From contig JAFDXX010000012.1 in assembly GCA_018267705.1 (NCBI GenBank), positions 115,779 through 179,778 on the forward strand: DNA of 64,000 nt, read 5' to 3'. Below are positions 26,073-35,577 of this stretch, one piece after another. Under the pieces are notes generated by a model, which saw nothing but the letters and a program-made list of their open reading frames with translations, was not told where the DNA came from and did not search any database. The position numbers and the translations under genes were made by a program. Position 1 is the first letter of the stretch; each line of letters begins with the position of its first letter. This stretch comes from Bacteroidota bacterium (GTDB lineage: Bacteria > Bacteroidota > Bacteroidia > Chitinophagales > Chitinophagaceae).

Positions 26073-26726
26073 ATGATTGTAAATTTAAGTAAACAGCATA
26101 GTCTGTTAAGCAACTGGGTAGCTGAGTTAAGAGATATAAATATTCAGGGAGACAGATTGCGTTTCCGTAGAAATTTAGAACGCATAGGAGAAATTGCCGC
26201 TTATGAAATAAGCAAACAATTGGCATGGCATGAAATTGAAACACAAACCCCTTTAGGTATTCATAACAGTAAAACACTAAAGGCACAACCTGTGTTAGCA
26301 ACTATTTTAAGAGCCGGTCTTCCACTGCACAACGGCATGTTGAATTATTTTGATAAAGCAGATAATGCTTTTATTTCCGCTTACAGAAAACACCATCACG
26401 ATGGTAGTTTTGAAATTAATTTAGAATATATGAGCTGCCCATCACTTACCAACCGTGTTGTAATAATTAGCGATCCAATGTTAGCAACAGGAGCATCATT
26501 AGTAAAAACAATCAATTATTTAAAACAAGAAAACACACCTGCCGAAATTCATTTTGTTTGTGCTATTGCCGCAACAATAGGTATTGAATATGTACAAAGA
26601 GAATGTGGTAATGATATTAAAATCTGGTGTGGAGATATTGATGAGGAATTAACTGCCAAAGGTTATATTGTTCCCGGATTGGGTGATGCAGGAGATTTAG
26701 CATTTGGTACCAAAATGCAATCTTAA
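26073..26726 (+). CDS. upp: Uracil phosphoribosyltransferase
   Basis: This 217-aa PRTase has the uracil type pattern: QPVLATILRAGLPLHNGML, AFISAYRKHH, the PRPP loop VVIISDPMLATGASLVKTI, and the C-terminal uracil-binding PGLGDAGDLAFGT. It makes UMP from uracil and PRPP in pyrimidine salvage, in the cytosol. It is a single gene between the lipoprotein gene (divergent) and the PorP/SprF gene. With adenine deaminase it makes a small salvage neighbourhood, though not an operon. Confidence 0.95.
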   Translation: MIVNLSKQHSLLSNWVAELRDINIQGDRLRFRRNLERIGEIAAYEISKQLAWHEIETQTPLGIHNSKTLKAQPVLATILRAGLPLHNGMLNYFDKADNAFISAYRKHHHDGSFEINLEYMSCPSLTNRVVIISDPMLATGASLVKTINYLKQENTPAEIHFVCAIAATIGIEYVQRECGNDIKIWCGDIDEELTAKGYIVPGLGDAGDLAFGTKMQS

Positions 26727-26817
26727 TCATCTATTTATCTTTTTTTGTTGTTAAAATATTTAATCAAAAATTATTCATAACAGCAATTCATTTAATTTGA
26801 GCATTTTTAATGCATTA

Positions 26818-27819
26818 ATGAAAAAATTACTTTTTATTCTTTTAATTATTTGTTGTGAAAACATAATTGCACAAGACCCCCATTTCTCGCAATTTTTTTC
26901 ATCACCACTTACATTAAACCCTGCATTTACAGGAAAGTTTGATGGAAGCTACCGTGTTGCCGGCAACTATAGAAACCAATGGCCATCTATTAATAATGCA
27001 TTTACAACAAGTACATTATCTGCCGATTTTCATATCATGCAAAATAAAATTGCATCTAATGATACATGGGGTTTAGGCTTTATTGCATATAACGATAAAA
27101 GTGCCAACGGTGCCGTAAACTATAATTATTTTACTGCATCAACAGCTTATCACAAAGGTTTAGATGAAGAAGGTTATCATCAATTAGGAGTTGGCTTACA
27201 AATTAGTTACTCTAACATGTTTATAACAACTTCTAAATTAAATTTTGCAGACCAATTAACAACTTCAGGTTTTACAGGAATTACCAATGAAGTATTTAAT
27301 AACTCAACTTTACAAACAAAGTATATTGATGTTAATGCCGGAATTTTATATAATGGAAGTACCAACGATAGAAATAATTTTTATTTTGGTGTAAGCTTAT
27401 ACCATATTAACCGACCAACACAAAGTTTTACAGGAGCTACTTATCAATTAAATCCCAGAGCCACAATACATGCAGGAACTTATTTTCCGTTAGGCGATAG
27501 AAGTACTTTACATTTAAGTGCTTTACAAAGTTTTCAAGGCGGAACAAATGAAACCGTATTAGGTGGTGCCGTACAATTTATGGCCAACCCCGATGCAGAA
27601 AAACCTGTAAGTTTATATACGGGTGCATGGATACGCTTAAACGATGCGTTCTTTCCGTATGTAGGTTTGGAATTTGGAGATTTTAGATTAGGTGCTACTT
27701 ACGATATAAATACTTCTTCTTTAAAAACAGCCTCTGAAGGAGTTGGCGGTATAGAAATTTCTTTAATATATGTTCGCAGACCTTCAACAGAAAAATCTAT
27801 TAATTGCCCTAAGTTTTAA
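26818..27819 (+). CDS. PorP/SprF family type IX secretion outer-membrane protein
   Basis: The ATG at 26818 gives 333 aa with a signal peptide (MKKLLFILLIICCENIIAQ); a TTG 21 bases upstream is less likely. The mature protein begins DPHFSQFFSSPLTLNPAFTG, the hallmark of PorP/SprF. Repeated amphipathic strands of a beta-barrel follow, including GSYRVAGNYRNQWPSI. PorP/SprF proteins take part in type IX secretion, and paralogues are usually paired with one very large secreted protein. No such partner is next to it here, nor is it beside gldK, so it is an isolated paralogue. Confidence 0.93.
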   Translation: MKKLLFILLIICCENIIAQDPHFSQFFSSPLTLNPAFTGKFDGSYRVAGNYRNQWPSINNAFTTSTLSADFHIMQNKIASNDTWGLGFIAYNDKSANGAVNYNYFTASTAYHKGLDEEGYHQLGVGLQISYSNMFITTSKLNFADQLTTSGFTGITNEVFNNSTLQTKYIDVNAGILYNGSTNDRNNFYFGVSLYHINRPTQSFTGATYQLNPRATIHAGTYFPLGDRSTLHLSALQSFQGGTNETVLGGAVQFMANPDAEKPVSLYTGAWIRLNDAFFPYVGLEFGDFRLGATYDINTSSLKTASEGVGGIEISLIYVRRPSTEKSINCPKF

Positions 27820-27846
27820 TATAATAAAACACAAAGGTTTTATCCA

Positions 27847-28272
27847 TTACCATTTCCAAATTAATACTATTGTTCCCGCAAAAATTAACCCCCCTCCTAA
27901 TAAAATTTTTGGTGTTATCGGTTCTTTTAATAAAATAAATGATAACAATAATGTAATTACAATACTACATTTATCAATAGCTGCAACATAAGATACTAAA
28001 CCATCTTTCATTGCTCTATAATAAAACAACCAACTTAATGTAGTAGCAATACCCGATGCAATTAACAACAAAGTTTCTTTAGTAGTTAAAGCGGCAACAG
28101 CTTTGTATTTTGAACCGAATAAATTAATAGCAGTAATAATAAAAAATATTGTTGCTGTGCGAATACCAAGTCCTAAATCTGCATTAACATTTTGCAAGCC
28201 ATATTTGGCTAAAATAGAAGTAATACCTGCAAATATCATTGATAAGATAGCATATATAATCCAAGTTTGCAT
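27847..28272 (-). CDS. EamA-family small multidrug/metabolite transporter
   Basis: This 141-aa protein is a half-size EamA/DMT unit with five predicted membrane helices. It begins WIIYAILSMIFAGITSILAKYGL and ends SFILLKEPITPKILLGGGLIFAGTIVLIW, where the LLKEPIT element is typical of the family. Such proteins work as dimers; the substrate is not known. It converges with the PorP/SprF gene, with 27 bases between the stops. Confidence 0.9.
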   Translation of the reverse strand: MQTWIIYAILSMIFAGITSILAKYGLQNVNADLGLGIRTATIFFIITAINLFGSKYKAVAALTTKETLLLIASGIATTLSWLFYYRAMKDGLVSYVAAIDKCSIVITLLLSFILLKEPITPKILLGGGLIFAGTIVLIWKW

Positions 28273-28441
28273 AAATAAAGTTTTAATTAAGATATAACAA
28301 AGTAAAACAAATAATCAAAAAAGGTTCTTTTTTACACATACAACAATAGGTTAATAAAAAAATTAATATGTTAATGGTACTTAGTATTAAATACAACTTA
28401 ATTTTTAATCAATTAAATTCGCAAAACGAAAACCCCCATAG

Positions 28442-29215
28442 TTGCTAAAAGAAATTATAATATCGGTACAAGCATATTACAGAGCACACAGATTTATAAA
28501 AAAACATAATCTGTGGAAGTGGATTATTATACCGGGTATTATTTATGCTATTTTATTTTTTGTTGGAATGTATTTTTTTGTGCATACCGCCAACAATTTT
28601 TTTGAATATGTAAATAAACATTTTTTAGAAAATTCTTTACAAAAATTAAAAGAAAGTTTTTTAGGTTTTTTAATTACGTTAGGAACCATAATGGTTTGGA
28701 TAATGACTGTGCTTTTTTACTTTTCATTATTCAAATATTTTTCATTAATAGTTGGTTCACCCATTTTTACATACTTAAGTGAAAAAACCGAAGCAATTAT
28801 TGAAGGTCATGATTTGTCTTTCAGCTTTAAAGAATTATTCAATAATATTATTAGAGGAATAAAAATTGCTTTACGCAATGCACTTTGGCAAACTGTTTAT
28901 TCTATTGGCATTTTAATATTAAGTCTTATTCCGTTAATTGGTTGGGCAACGCCAATTTTAGCTGTAATAGTTGAATGTTATTATTATGGTTTTTCAATGT
29001 TAGATTATAGTATGTATAGACACAAAAAAACTGCGGCAGAAAGTATTTATTATATTGGTAATCATAAAGGGCTTGCCATAGGAAACGGTGCAGTATTTTA
29101 TTTAATGCATGTATTACCAATTGTAGGCTGGGTGCTGGCTCCGGCTTATGCAGTGGTGGCCGCAACTTTAAGTATGTATCCATTAAAAGAAGAAAATAAT
29201 TCAATTAATGAATAG
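28442..29215 (+). CDS. EI24 / CysZ-like membrane protein
   Basis: This 257-aa protein starts with TTG, since no ATG is well placed. It has about four to six membrane segments, with WIIIPGIIYAILFFVGMYFFV near the start and SFSFKELFNNIIRGIKIALRNALWQ in the middle. LIPLIGWATPILAVIVECYYYGFSMLDY and LPIVGWVLAPAYAVVAAT follow. This is the EI24/CysZ pattern. Homologues include the sulfate channel CysZ, but no sulfur genes are nearby, so the substrate is open. The end overlaps the start of the methyltransferase gene by eight bases, implying translational coupling. Confidence 0.85.
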   Translation: MLKEIIISVQAYYRAHRFIKKHNLWKWIIIPGIIYAILFFVGMYFFVHTANNFFEYVNKHFLENSLQKLKESFLGFLITLGTIMVWIMTVLFYFSLFKYFSLIVGSPIFTYLSEKTEAIIEGHDLSFSFKELFNNIIRGIKIALRNALWQTVYSIGILILSLIPLIGWATPILAVIVECYYYGFSMLDYSMYRHKKTAAESIYYIGNHKGLAIGNGAVFYLMHVLPIVGWVLAPAYAVVAATLSMYPLKEENNSINE

Positions 29216-29915
29216 TATTGGAAACGTTTATTTAATACCAACTTTTTTGCATGAAGATGCTTTGCAAACTATTCCTACTTATGTATTAGATGCAGCAAAA
29301 AATTGTTCTGCTTTTTTTGTAGAGAATGAAAAAACTGCAAGAAGATTTTTAAAAAAAATTTGGAAAGAAATGGTGATTGATGATTATCAATGGTTTACCA
29401 TTCACAAAGCAGAAGAAACAATTCAACATGAGTTTATACAACTATTAAAAGAAGGAAAAAATATTGGTATCATTAGCGAAGCAGGTTGCCCCGCAATTGC
29501 AGATCCCGGACAAATTTTAGTAGCCGCGGCTCAAAAAATAAATGCGGTTGTAAAACCATTTGTTGGCCCTAACTCAATATTACTTGCATTAATGGCAAGC
29601 GGTATGAACGGGCAACAATTTACATTTAACGGCTATTTACCAATTGATTCAACAGAAAGGAAAAAGAAAATAAAAGAATTAGAACAAGAATCTTTTAAAA
29701 AAAATTGCACACAAATTTTTATAGAAACACCCTATAGAAATCATCAACTTATAAAAGATTTAATTGAAAGTTGTAAAAACGAAACAAAACTTTGCATTGC
29801 TGTAGATATTACTGCTTCAACAGAAAACATTATTACTAAATCTATTGCTCAGTGGAAACAACACAGTTTTGATATTCATAAAAAATTAGCTATTTTTTTA
29901 ATACACGCTAATTAA
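29208..29915 (+). CDS. SAM-dependent (RsmI-like) methyltransferase
   Basis: This 235-aa tetrapyrrole-methylase-fold enzyme has NVYLIPTFLHEDAL at the start, FVENEKTARRFLKK, the SAM-site IGIISEAGCPAIADPGQILV and VGPNSILLALMASGMNGQQFTFNGYLP. IFIETPYRNHQL follows. This is the shorter Bacteroidota relative of RsmI, which 2'-O-methylates C1402 of 16S rRNA. Bacteroidota often carry both, so the exact target here is uncertain. It overlaps the EI24 gene and converges with the plug-like gene. Confidence 0.85.
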   Translation: MNSIGNVYLIPTFLHEDALQTIPTYVLDAAKNCSAFFVENEKTARRFLKKIWKEMVIDDYQWFTIHKAEETIQHEFIQLLKEGKNIGIISEAGCPAIADPGQILVAAAQKINAVVKPFVGPNSILLALMASGMNGQQFTFNGYLPIDSTERKKKIKELEQESFKKNCTQIFIETPYRNHQLIKDLIESCKNETKLCIAVDITASTENIITKSIAQWKQHSFDIHKKLAIFLIHAN

Positions 29916-29922
29916 GGTATTG

Positions 29923-30321
29923 TTATTTCTTCTTATTCAATGTGATTACAACAGCACCATGTAACCCTTGCGGACCATAGGTTTCAACAGAAGCATCTCT
30001 TGCTAAAACATTAATAGTTTTTACATCTTTCAAAGTATAATTATTCAACACTTGATACTCCACTAATTTTTTGTTAATTATAATTAACGGATTATCAGGT
30101 ATGGCAATGGCAGCATCTCTTGTAGCATAACTTATCATAGTATCTGTTTTATAATCTCCATTATTCTTTATAATCGTTTTTGTGCCCGGCGTAAAATTTA
30201 ATACATGCTTAAAAATAGAATCAATTTTTACCGTTAAATCAGATTTTATTTGTGCATTAATTTTTATGCCAACAAAAAACAATAGCAATAAAATTAAAAT
30301 ATGTTTTTTCTTAGAGTCCAT
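29923..30321 (-). CDS. Small exported plug-like protein without a barrel
   Basis: This 132-aa protein has a signal peptide (residues 1-24, ending KINAQ). The C-terminal half (about 75-132) resembles the end of a TonB-receptor plug: NPLIIINKKLVEYQVL, then LKDVKTINVLARDASVETYGPQGLHGAVVITLNKK. This matches the usual pattern of PLIVVDG, IESIEVLKDASATAIYG and GVILITTK. No barrel follows; the frame stops cleanly. It begins 11 bases inside the end of the upstream M28 peptidase gene, so the two are coupled. Function is unknown. Confidence 0.75.
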   Translation of the reverse strand: MDSKKKHILILLLLFFVGIKINAQIKSDLTVKIDSIFKHVLNFTPGTKTIIKNNGDYKTDTMISYATRDAAIAIPDNPLIIINKKLVEYQVLNNYTLKDVKTINVLARDASVETYGPQGLHGAVVITLNKKK

Positions 30322-31678
30322 ATTTATCTATTAAATAAATTAATGCTGCCATATTAACGGCTCCTAATAACAATTCTCTTTTGTTTACATTTTCAAATAC
30401 ATCACTCTTTGCATGATGAATATCAAAATAACGCTGGTTATCGGGTCTTAATTCTGCAACAGGTGTTTGCATATTTCTTTGTAATGGCGTTACATCTGCA
30501 CCGCCTCCACCTAATTCTAAATTATCGCAACCATAAGGTTTTAATAAGTTTGCCCAAGTTTTAATTTTTGCAATTTTTTCGCTGTTCATTCCTAAACTAA
30601 ATCCTCTGGGTGTAAAACCACCGTTATCACTTTCTAATGCAAAAATATGTTGCTCGTTATGAGCTTCTGCTTCTTCAGCGTATTTGTTTGCACCACGCAT
30701 TCCGTTTTCTTCGTTGGCAAATAATACAAAACGTAAAGTATGTTTAGGTTTATAATTTAACGATTTTAATACACGCAAAATTTCCATTGTTTGCACAATA
30801 CCGGTTCCATCATCATGTGCTCCTTCATTAACATCCCAGCTATCTAAATGCCCGCCAACAGTAATATATTGATTAGAAAATTCTGTTCCTTTTAATTCTG
30901 CAATAACATTATGTGCAATTGTATCGGGTAAAAATTTTGCGAAAGAAGTAATAGAAATTTTCACTTTTTGATTGGTAGCTATTCTCCATAATTTATCGGC
31001 ATCATATAAGCCTAATGCAAGTGCAGGAATTTTGGGAAATGAATCGTTGTAAGTCATTGTACCCGTATGCGGATTATTATCTGTTGCTTCGGTTAATGAA
31101 CGCACTAAAACTGCAACTGCTCCGTATTTGGCAGCACGGCTTGCTCCGTTTCTTCTGTATGCACCCGATTCTCCGTAGGCTTGTCCCGGGAAAATATAAG
31201 TAGGATTAAAAGGATAATTATAAAAAACAATTTTACCTTTTACTTCATCTTTTCTTTTTTCTAATTCTGAAAAATCTTTTACTGCAATTACATCTGCAAC
31301 TATAGGCTTACCATTACTGCCCCAAGAATTTCCCAATGCCAATGCTTCTAATGATATATTAATTTTTTTTCCGTTTTGTTCTGTAATAACTACTTTTTCT
31401 TTTGCACCACGTACCCAATGTGGTACCATACATTCTTGCAAATACACATTATCGGCTCCTAAATTCTCTAACCGTTGTTTACCCCAATTCACTGCTTTAG
31501 CAAACTGCGGAGACCCTGCCAATCTTCCACCAATATTTTTGGTTAGTTCTCTTAACAAATCGTATGCTTTACCATTTGTAAAAATATCATCTGATATTTT
31601 TTTAATAAATACAGAATCTTGATTTTGAGCAATTGCTATAAAAGGAATGATTGTAAAAAAAAGGAATAACTTTTTCAT
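30311..31678 (-). CDS. Exported M28-family metallopeptidase
   Basis: The ATG at 31678 gives 455 aa with a signal peptide (MKKLFLFFTIIPFIAIAQ); a longer start at 31699 is rejected for its broken signal. A PA-type insert (about residues 120-230, with VKGKIVFYNYPF) is followed by the M28 catalytic part. Zn ligands are in VGGHLDSWDVNEGAHDDGTG, VLFANEENG, ALESDNGG and DIHHAKSD. It is a carboxypeptidase-Q-like or aminopeptidase enzyme acting outside the cytosol. It is followed by, and overlaps, the small plug-like gene. Confidence 0.94.
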   Translation of the reverse strand: MKKLFLFFTIIPFIAIAQNQDSVFIKKISDDIFTNGKAYDLLRELTKNIGGRLAGSPQFAKAVNWGKQRLENLGADNVYLQECMVPHWVRGAKEKVVITEQNGKKINISLEALALGNSWGSNGKPIVADVIAVKDFSELEKRKDEVKGKIVFYNYPFNPTYIFPGQAYGESGAYRRNGASRAAKYGAVAVLVRSLTEATDNNPHTGTMTYNDSFPKIPALALGLYDADKLWRIATNQKVKISITSFAKFLPDTIAHNVIAELKGTEFSNQYITVGGHLDSWDVNEGAHDDGTGIVQTMEILRVLKSLNYKPKHTLRFVLFANEENGMRGANKYAEEAEAHNEQHIFALESDNGGFTPRGFSLGMNSEKIAKIKTWANLLKPYGCDNLELGGGGADVTPLQRNMQTPVAELRPDNQRYFDIHHAKSDVFENVNKRELLLGAVNMAALIYLIDKYGL

Positions 31679-31837
31679 ATGGTTAAAGATAATGAACAAT
31701 GAATAACAAATAAGTAACGATGTTGAATGAATATTTAGTTGTTACTTCGTATCAATAAATAGTTCATAAAACATCATTAGAAAATAAAATGATTACTGAT
31801 TATGAGCTATCAACCACGAACTATCAATTAATTAACT

Positions 31838-32977
31838 ATGCGTATTGGAATTGTTTGTTATCCAACATTTGGCGGTAGCGGTGTATTGGCAACCGAATTG
31901 GGAAAAGCTTTGGCAGATGAGGGACATAAAGTTCATTTTATAACTTACCAACAACCTGTAAGATTAAATGTTTTTAATACCAATATTTTTTATCACGAAG
32001 TACGTGTACCCACTTACCCGCTGTTTGATTATCCGCCATACGAAGTAGCATTAGCCAGCACTATGGTTGATGTAATTATGAATTACGATTTAGATTTATT
32101 GCATGTACATTATGCCATACCGCATGCAAGTGCCGCATACATGGCAAAACAAATTATAAAAAATAAAACAGGAAGAAATGTTCCCGTTATTACAACCTTA
32201 CACGGTACAGATATAACATTAGTTGGCAGAGATAAAACTTACGAACCTGTTGTTACTTTTTCTATAAACGAAAGCGATGCCATAACTGCAGTATCTAATA
32301 ATTTAAAAGAAGAAACATATAAAAGTTTTGCTATAACTAAAGAAATTGAGGTAATAAATAATTTTGTAGATGTAAGCAGATTTAACAAAAAACCTATTGA
32401 TGCTTTTAAAAAAGTAATTGCACCCGAAGGAGAAAAAATTTTAGTGCATGCCTCAAACTTTAGAAAAGTAAAACGTGTAGAAGATGTAGTAAAAGTTTTT
32501 GCAGAAGTAAAAAAACAATTACCCGCAAAATTATTAATGGTAGGTGATGGCCCCGAAAGGCCTGCAGCAGAAGACTTAGCAAGAGCATTGGGTGTTATAG
32601 ATTTTATAAGCTTTGTTGGCAAGCAAGAACAAATGGAAGAAATTTTAGCTGTTGGTGATATTTTTTTATTGCCCAGCGAATATGAAAGTTTTGGTTTAGC
32701 AGCATTAGAAGCAATGGCCGCTAAAGTTGTTGTAATTAGCACCAATGCAGGCGGATTAAGTGAAATTAACATTCAGGAAGAAACAGGATTTATGGCCAAC
32801 GTAGGTGATGTAGCTGCTATGAGTAATTTTGCCATAACCTTATTAAAAAATGAAACTCAATTACAACAAATGAAGGAAAAAGCTTATGAACAAGCTTTAA
32901 AGTTTGATATAAAAAATATTATTCCAAAATATGAAAAATTATATAGCCGTTGGTGCAGAATGACCTCTTGCGTTTAA
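31838..32977 (+). CDS. bshA: N-acetyl-alpha-D-glucosaminyl L-malate synthase (bacillithiol synthesis)
   Basis: This 379-aa GT4 glycosyltransferase begins with the BshA signature MRIGIVCYPTFGGSGVLATE and has FITYQQPVRL and VPTYPLFDYPPYEVALAS. It also has HVHYAIPHASAAYMAKQI, TTLHGTDITLVG and the donor-site LLPSEYESFGLAALEAMA. It joins GlcNAc to L-malate, the first step of bacillithiol, the low-molecular-weight thiol of Firmicutes and many Bacteroidota. bshB and bshC are not in the window. Its last four bases overlap the end of the convergent YtxH-like gene. Confidence 0.96.
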   Translation: MRIGIVCYPTFGGSGVLATELGKALADEGHKVHFITYQQPVRLNVFNTNIFYHEVRVPTYPLFDYPPYEVALASTMVDVIMNYDLDLLHVHYAIPHASAAYMAKQIIKNKTGRNVPVITTLHGTDITLVGRDKTYEPVVTFSINESDAITAVSNNLKEETYKSFAITKEIEVINNFVDVSRFNKKPIDAFKKVIAPEGEKILVHASNFRKVKRVEDVVKVFAEVKKQLPAKLLMVGDGPERPAAEDLARALGVIDFISFVGKQEQMEEILAVGDIFLLPSEYESFGLAALEAMAAKVVVISTNAGGLSEINIQEETGFMANVGDVAAMSNFAITLLKNETQLQQMKEKAYEQALKFDIKNIIPKYEKLYSRWCRMTSCV

Positions 32978-33222
32978 ACAGAATTTTCATTGATGGTGCT
33001 ATGTTTTTCAACTGTTTCAAGTACACAAGTTTTAATTTTTTCTACAACTTCTTTTGCTTCTGCAGTAAGCTCTTCTTTCATTTCATCAAGTATTTTTATT
33101 CCTTTTTCCTTTAGCTCTGCCAATAATATTTTCCCTTTTTCTGTACTTAATAAATAAGCAATGCCTGCACCTGCCAATGCACTTAAAATAATGATGGTTA
33201 ATATTTTCTGATTATCTTTCAT
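32974..33222 (-). CDS. Small YtxH-like membrane-anchored protein
   Basis: This 82-aa protein has one N-terminal membrane helix (ILTIIILSALAGAGIAYLL) followed by STEKGKILLAELKEKG and a long charged amphipathic helix rich in Lys and Glu. This is the YtxH-type layout of stress-related bacterial proteins. No enzymatic motif is present. It overlaps bshA tail-to-tail by four bases and is divergent from the AI-2E transporter gene. Confidence 0.78.
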   Translation of the reverse strand: MKDNQKILTIIILSALAGAGIAYLLSTEKGKILLAELKEKGIKILDEMKEELTAEAKEVVEKIKTCVLETVEKHSTINENSV

Positions 33223-33273
33223 AATTAATACATTTTATTTATCATCACAATAAAACTAATTAAAAGTTATTAA

Positions 33274-34356
33274 ATGGAAAACGTTCAGGGTTATAAAATA
33301 AATAGGTATTTTTTTCTTGCCATTATTATATTGTTGGGCTTATTGTTATTATTAAGTTTAATGGAATTTTTTACTGCCTTTTTAGGAGCTCTTATGTTTT
33401 ATGTATTGTGTAAAAAAAATATGGAGCGTTTAATAAAAAGAAAATGGAAAAAATCAATTGCGGCAACGGTAATTATTTTATTTACTTTTTTTATAATTAT
33501 GCTACCTATTATTTTATTGGCAACAATGTTATACAACAAAGTAATAACTATTGCACAAAATCCTAAAACTGTTACCGAGCCTTTTCAACATTTCATTTCA
33601 ATTATTAGTCAAAGGTTTGATATAAATATTTTAAGCGATAATTATATTAATGATATTCAAAAATATGCTGCTTCATTAATTGGTATTATCATTAATTCTG
33701 GTTTTAATTTTTTCTCAACAGTTATCATGATGTATTTCTTTTTATACTTCATGCTTATCAAAACCAACCGAATGGAAGCTGCCATTATTTTATACCTTCC
33801 TTTTAAAAGGAAAAAAATAGAATTGTTTGGAAACGAATTAGTATCGCAAACATTTAGCAATGCCGTTGGTGTGCCTTTAATTGCAATAGTGCATGGCATT
33901 TTGGCCTTTACTGCTTATTGGATTGCCGGTTTAAAAGAACCTGCTTTTTGGGGCGTAATTACAGGCTTTGCCTCTGTTATTCCTTTGGTAGGTACCGCTA
34001 TTGTTTGGGTGCCTGTTGCTATTTATTTATTAGCTACCGGAAATAATTGGCAAGGTTTTTTTGTTTTAGGTTGGGGAATTATTATTATAGGATTAAGCGA
34101 TAATGTTATTCGTTTTTTATTGGCAAAAAAAATGGCCGATGTGCATCCCATTGTAACAGTATTAGGTGTAATTATTGGTTTAAAATATTTCGGATTAACC
34201 GGATTAATTTTTGGTCCTTTAATTATTTCTTACTTTTTATTACTGTTAAAAATTTATTATGCAGAATACAGTAAACCTATTAGCAGTAAAAAAAGAACAT
34301 TGTTACCACCTTATTTACAATCTACATTCAGCAATTCAACAAAAACAAAAAAATAA
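33274..34356 (+). CDS. AI-2E family transporter (PerM/YtvI type)
   Basis: This 360-aa protein has about eight membrane segments in the family arrangement: two hydrophobic regions at the start (LAIIILLGLLLLLSLMEFF, AATVIILFTFFIIMLPIILL), a soluble helical stretch and a C-terminal block. That block has PLIAIVHGILAFTAYWIAGLKEPAFWGVITGFASVIPLVG and LKYFGLTGLIFGPLIISYF. Members export small molecules or Na+; no substrate can be given. Its stop is three bases from that of the convergent aminotransferase gene. Confidence 0.92.
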   Translation: MENVQGYKINRYFFLAIIILLGLLLLLSLMEFFTAFLGALMFYVLCKKNMERLIKRKWKKSIAATVIILFTFFIIMLPIILLATMLYNKVITIAQNPKTVTEPFQHFISIISQRFDINILSDNYINDIQKYAASLIGIIINSGFNFFSTVIMMYFFLYFMLIKTNRMEAAIILYLPFKRKKIELFGNELVSQTFSNAVGVPLIAIVHGILAFTAYWIAGLKEPAFWGVITGFASVIPLVGTAIVWVPVAIYLLATGNNWQGFFVLGWGIIIIGLSDNVIRFLLAKKMADVHPIVTVLGVIIGLKYFGLTGLIFGPLIISYFLLLLKIYYAEYSKPISSKKRTLLPPYLQSTFSNSTKTKK

Positions 34357-34358
34357 AA

Positions 34359-35555
34359 TTATTTAAAAACATCATCAATACTTTGTTTTACAATATTACA
34401 AAGCATTACAAGTTCCTCGGTTGTTATAATTAATGGTGGTGCAATACGTAAGCAATTATCTGCAAACAAAAACCAATCTGTTATTACACCGTTAGCAATA
34501 CATTTTTGTATAATAGCATGATTTATTTCAAAGCTGTCGAACTCAACAGCAGCCCACAATCCGCAAGTTCTTACTATTTTTATTTTTTGATGTTGCAATG
34601 TTTGTTTTAATATTTTTTCTTTTTCTTTTATTGAATGAATTAAATTTTCTTTCAATAAAAATTCCATTGCGGCTTTACCGGCAGCACAACTAACCGGGTG
34701 CCCGCCAAATGTTGTAATATGCCCTAATACCGGATTATTGGTTAATGCATTCATCAATTTTTTATCAGCAATAAAAGCTCCCAAAGGCATACCGCCACCC
34801 AGTGCTTTGCCTAATAACAAAATATCGGGTATAATATTAAATTGTTCAAACGCAAATAAAGTACCTGTTCTGCCAAAGCCGCTTTGTATTTCATCGGCAA
34901 TTAGCAATACATTATTTTCATTACATTTTTTTCGTATTTGTTTTATCCAATTACTATCGGGTTGAATAATGCCTGCTTCGGCTTGTACAATTTCTAAAAT
35001 AACACAAGCTGTATTTTCATCAATAGCATTAATGGCATTTTCATTATTAAAATTAAAATGATACACATTAGGCAGTAAAGGTCTATATGCATTACGCCAA
35101 TACTCACTACCCATAACACTTAACGCTCCTTGTGTGCTGCCATGATACGAATGATTAAATGCAATAATTTTTGAACGATTGGTAACTCTTTTTGCCAGCT
35201 TCATAGCACCTTCGGTTGCTTCGGCACCGCTATTGGTAAAATAAACACAGTTTAATATTTTAGGAAGATTATCTACTAATAGTTTTGCATAAGCAACTTG
35301 TGGTTGTTGAATAAATTCTCCATACACAATTAAGTGCATATATTGCTCTGCTTGTTGTTGAATTGCAGTAATAATTTCATTATTGCTATGGCCAATATTG
35401 GCAACGCTAAAACCAGAAATAGCATCAATATATTTTTTATTGTTTATATCGTATAAATAAATTCCTTTGGCTTTTAGCATTTCAATACCCATTGGTGCCT
35501 GAGATGTTTGGCCTAGGTGATTGAAAAATAATTGTCTATTAGAAATTGCAGTCAT
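34359..35555 (-). CDS. Class III PLP-dependent aminotransferase (acetylornithine/ornithine-like)
   Basis: This 398-aa enzyme has the class III pattern: YIDAISGFSVANIGH, YFTNSGAEATEGAMKLAKR, HSYHGSTQGALSVMGS, LIADEIQSGFGRTGTLFA and the PLP lysine in LLLGKALGGGMPLGAF. TFGGHPVSCAAG follows. Candidates include acetylornithine, ornithine and other omega-amino acid transaminases. No arginine genes are beside it, so the substrate is left open. It is divergent from the gamma-carbonic anhydrase, with a heptamer tandem repeat between them. Confidence 0.92.
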   Translation of the reverse strand: MTAISNRQLFFNHLGQTSQAPMGIEMLKAKGIYLYDINNKKYIDAISGFSVANIGHSNNEIITAIQQQAEQYMHLIVYGEFIQQPQVAYAKLLVDNLPKILNCVYFTNSGAEATEGAMKLAKRVTNRSKIIAFNHSYHGSTQGALSVMGSEYWRNAYRPLLPNVYHFNFNNENAINAIDENTACVILEIVQAEAGIIQPDSNWIKQIRKKCNENNVLLIADEIQSGFGRTGTLFAFEQFNIIPDILLLGKALGGGMPLGAFIADKKLMNALTNNPVLGHITTFGGHPVSCAAGKAAMEFLLKENLIHSIKEKEKILKQTLQHQKIKIVRTCGLWAAVEFDSFEINHAIIQKCIANGVITDWFLFADNCLRIAPPLIITTEELVMLCNIVKQSIDDVFK

Positions 35556-35577
35556 CTTTTTTCGTTACATCAATTTA

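Noticed and set aside
31804..31827. Two GA(G/A)CTATCAA copies 14 bases apart before bshA
   Set aside because: Only two short copies in AT-rich sequence. No third copy or symmetry supports a binding site or repeat element.
32239..32772. Minus-strand open frame of 177 codons inside bshA
   Set aside because: bshA is complete and shows its family motifs on the plus strand. The reverse product is Ser/Thr/Leu-rich with no recognisable domain, a typical shadow in AT-rich sequence.
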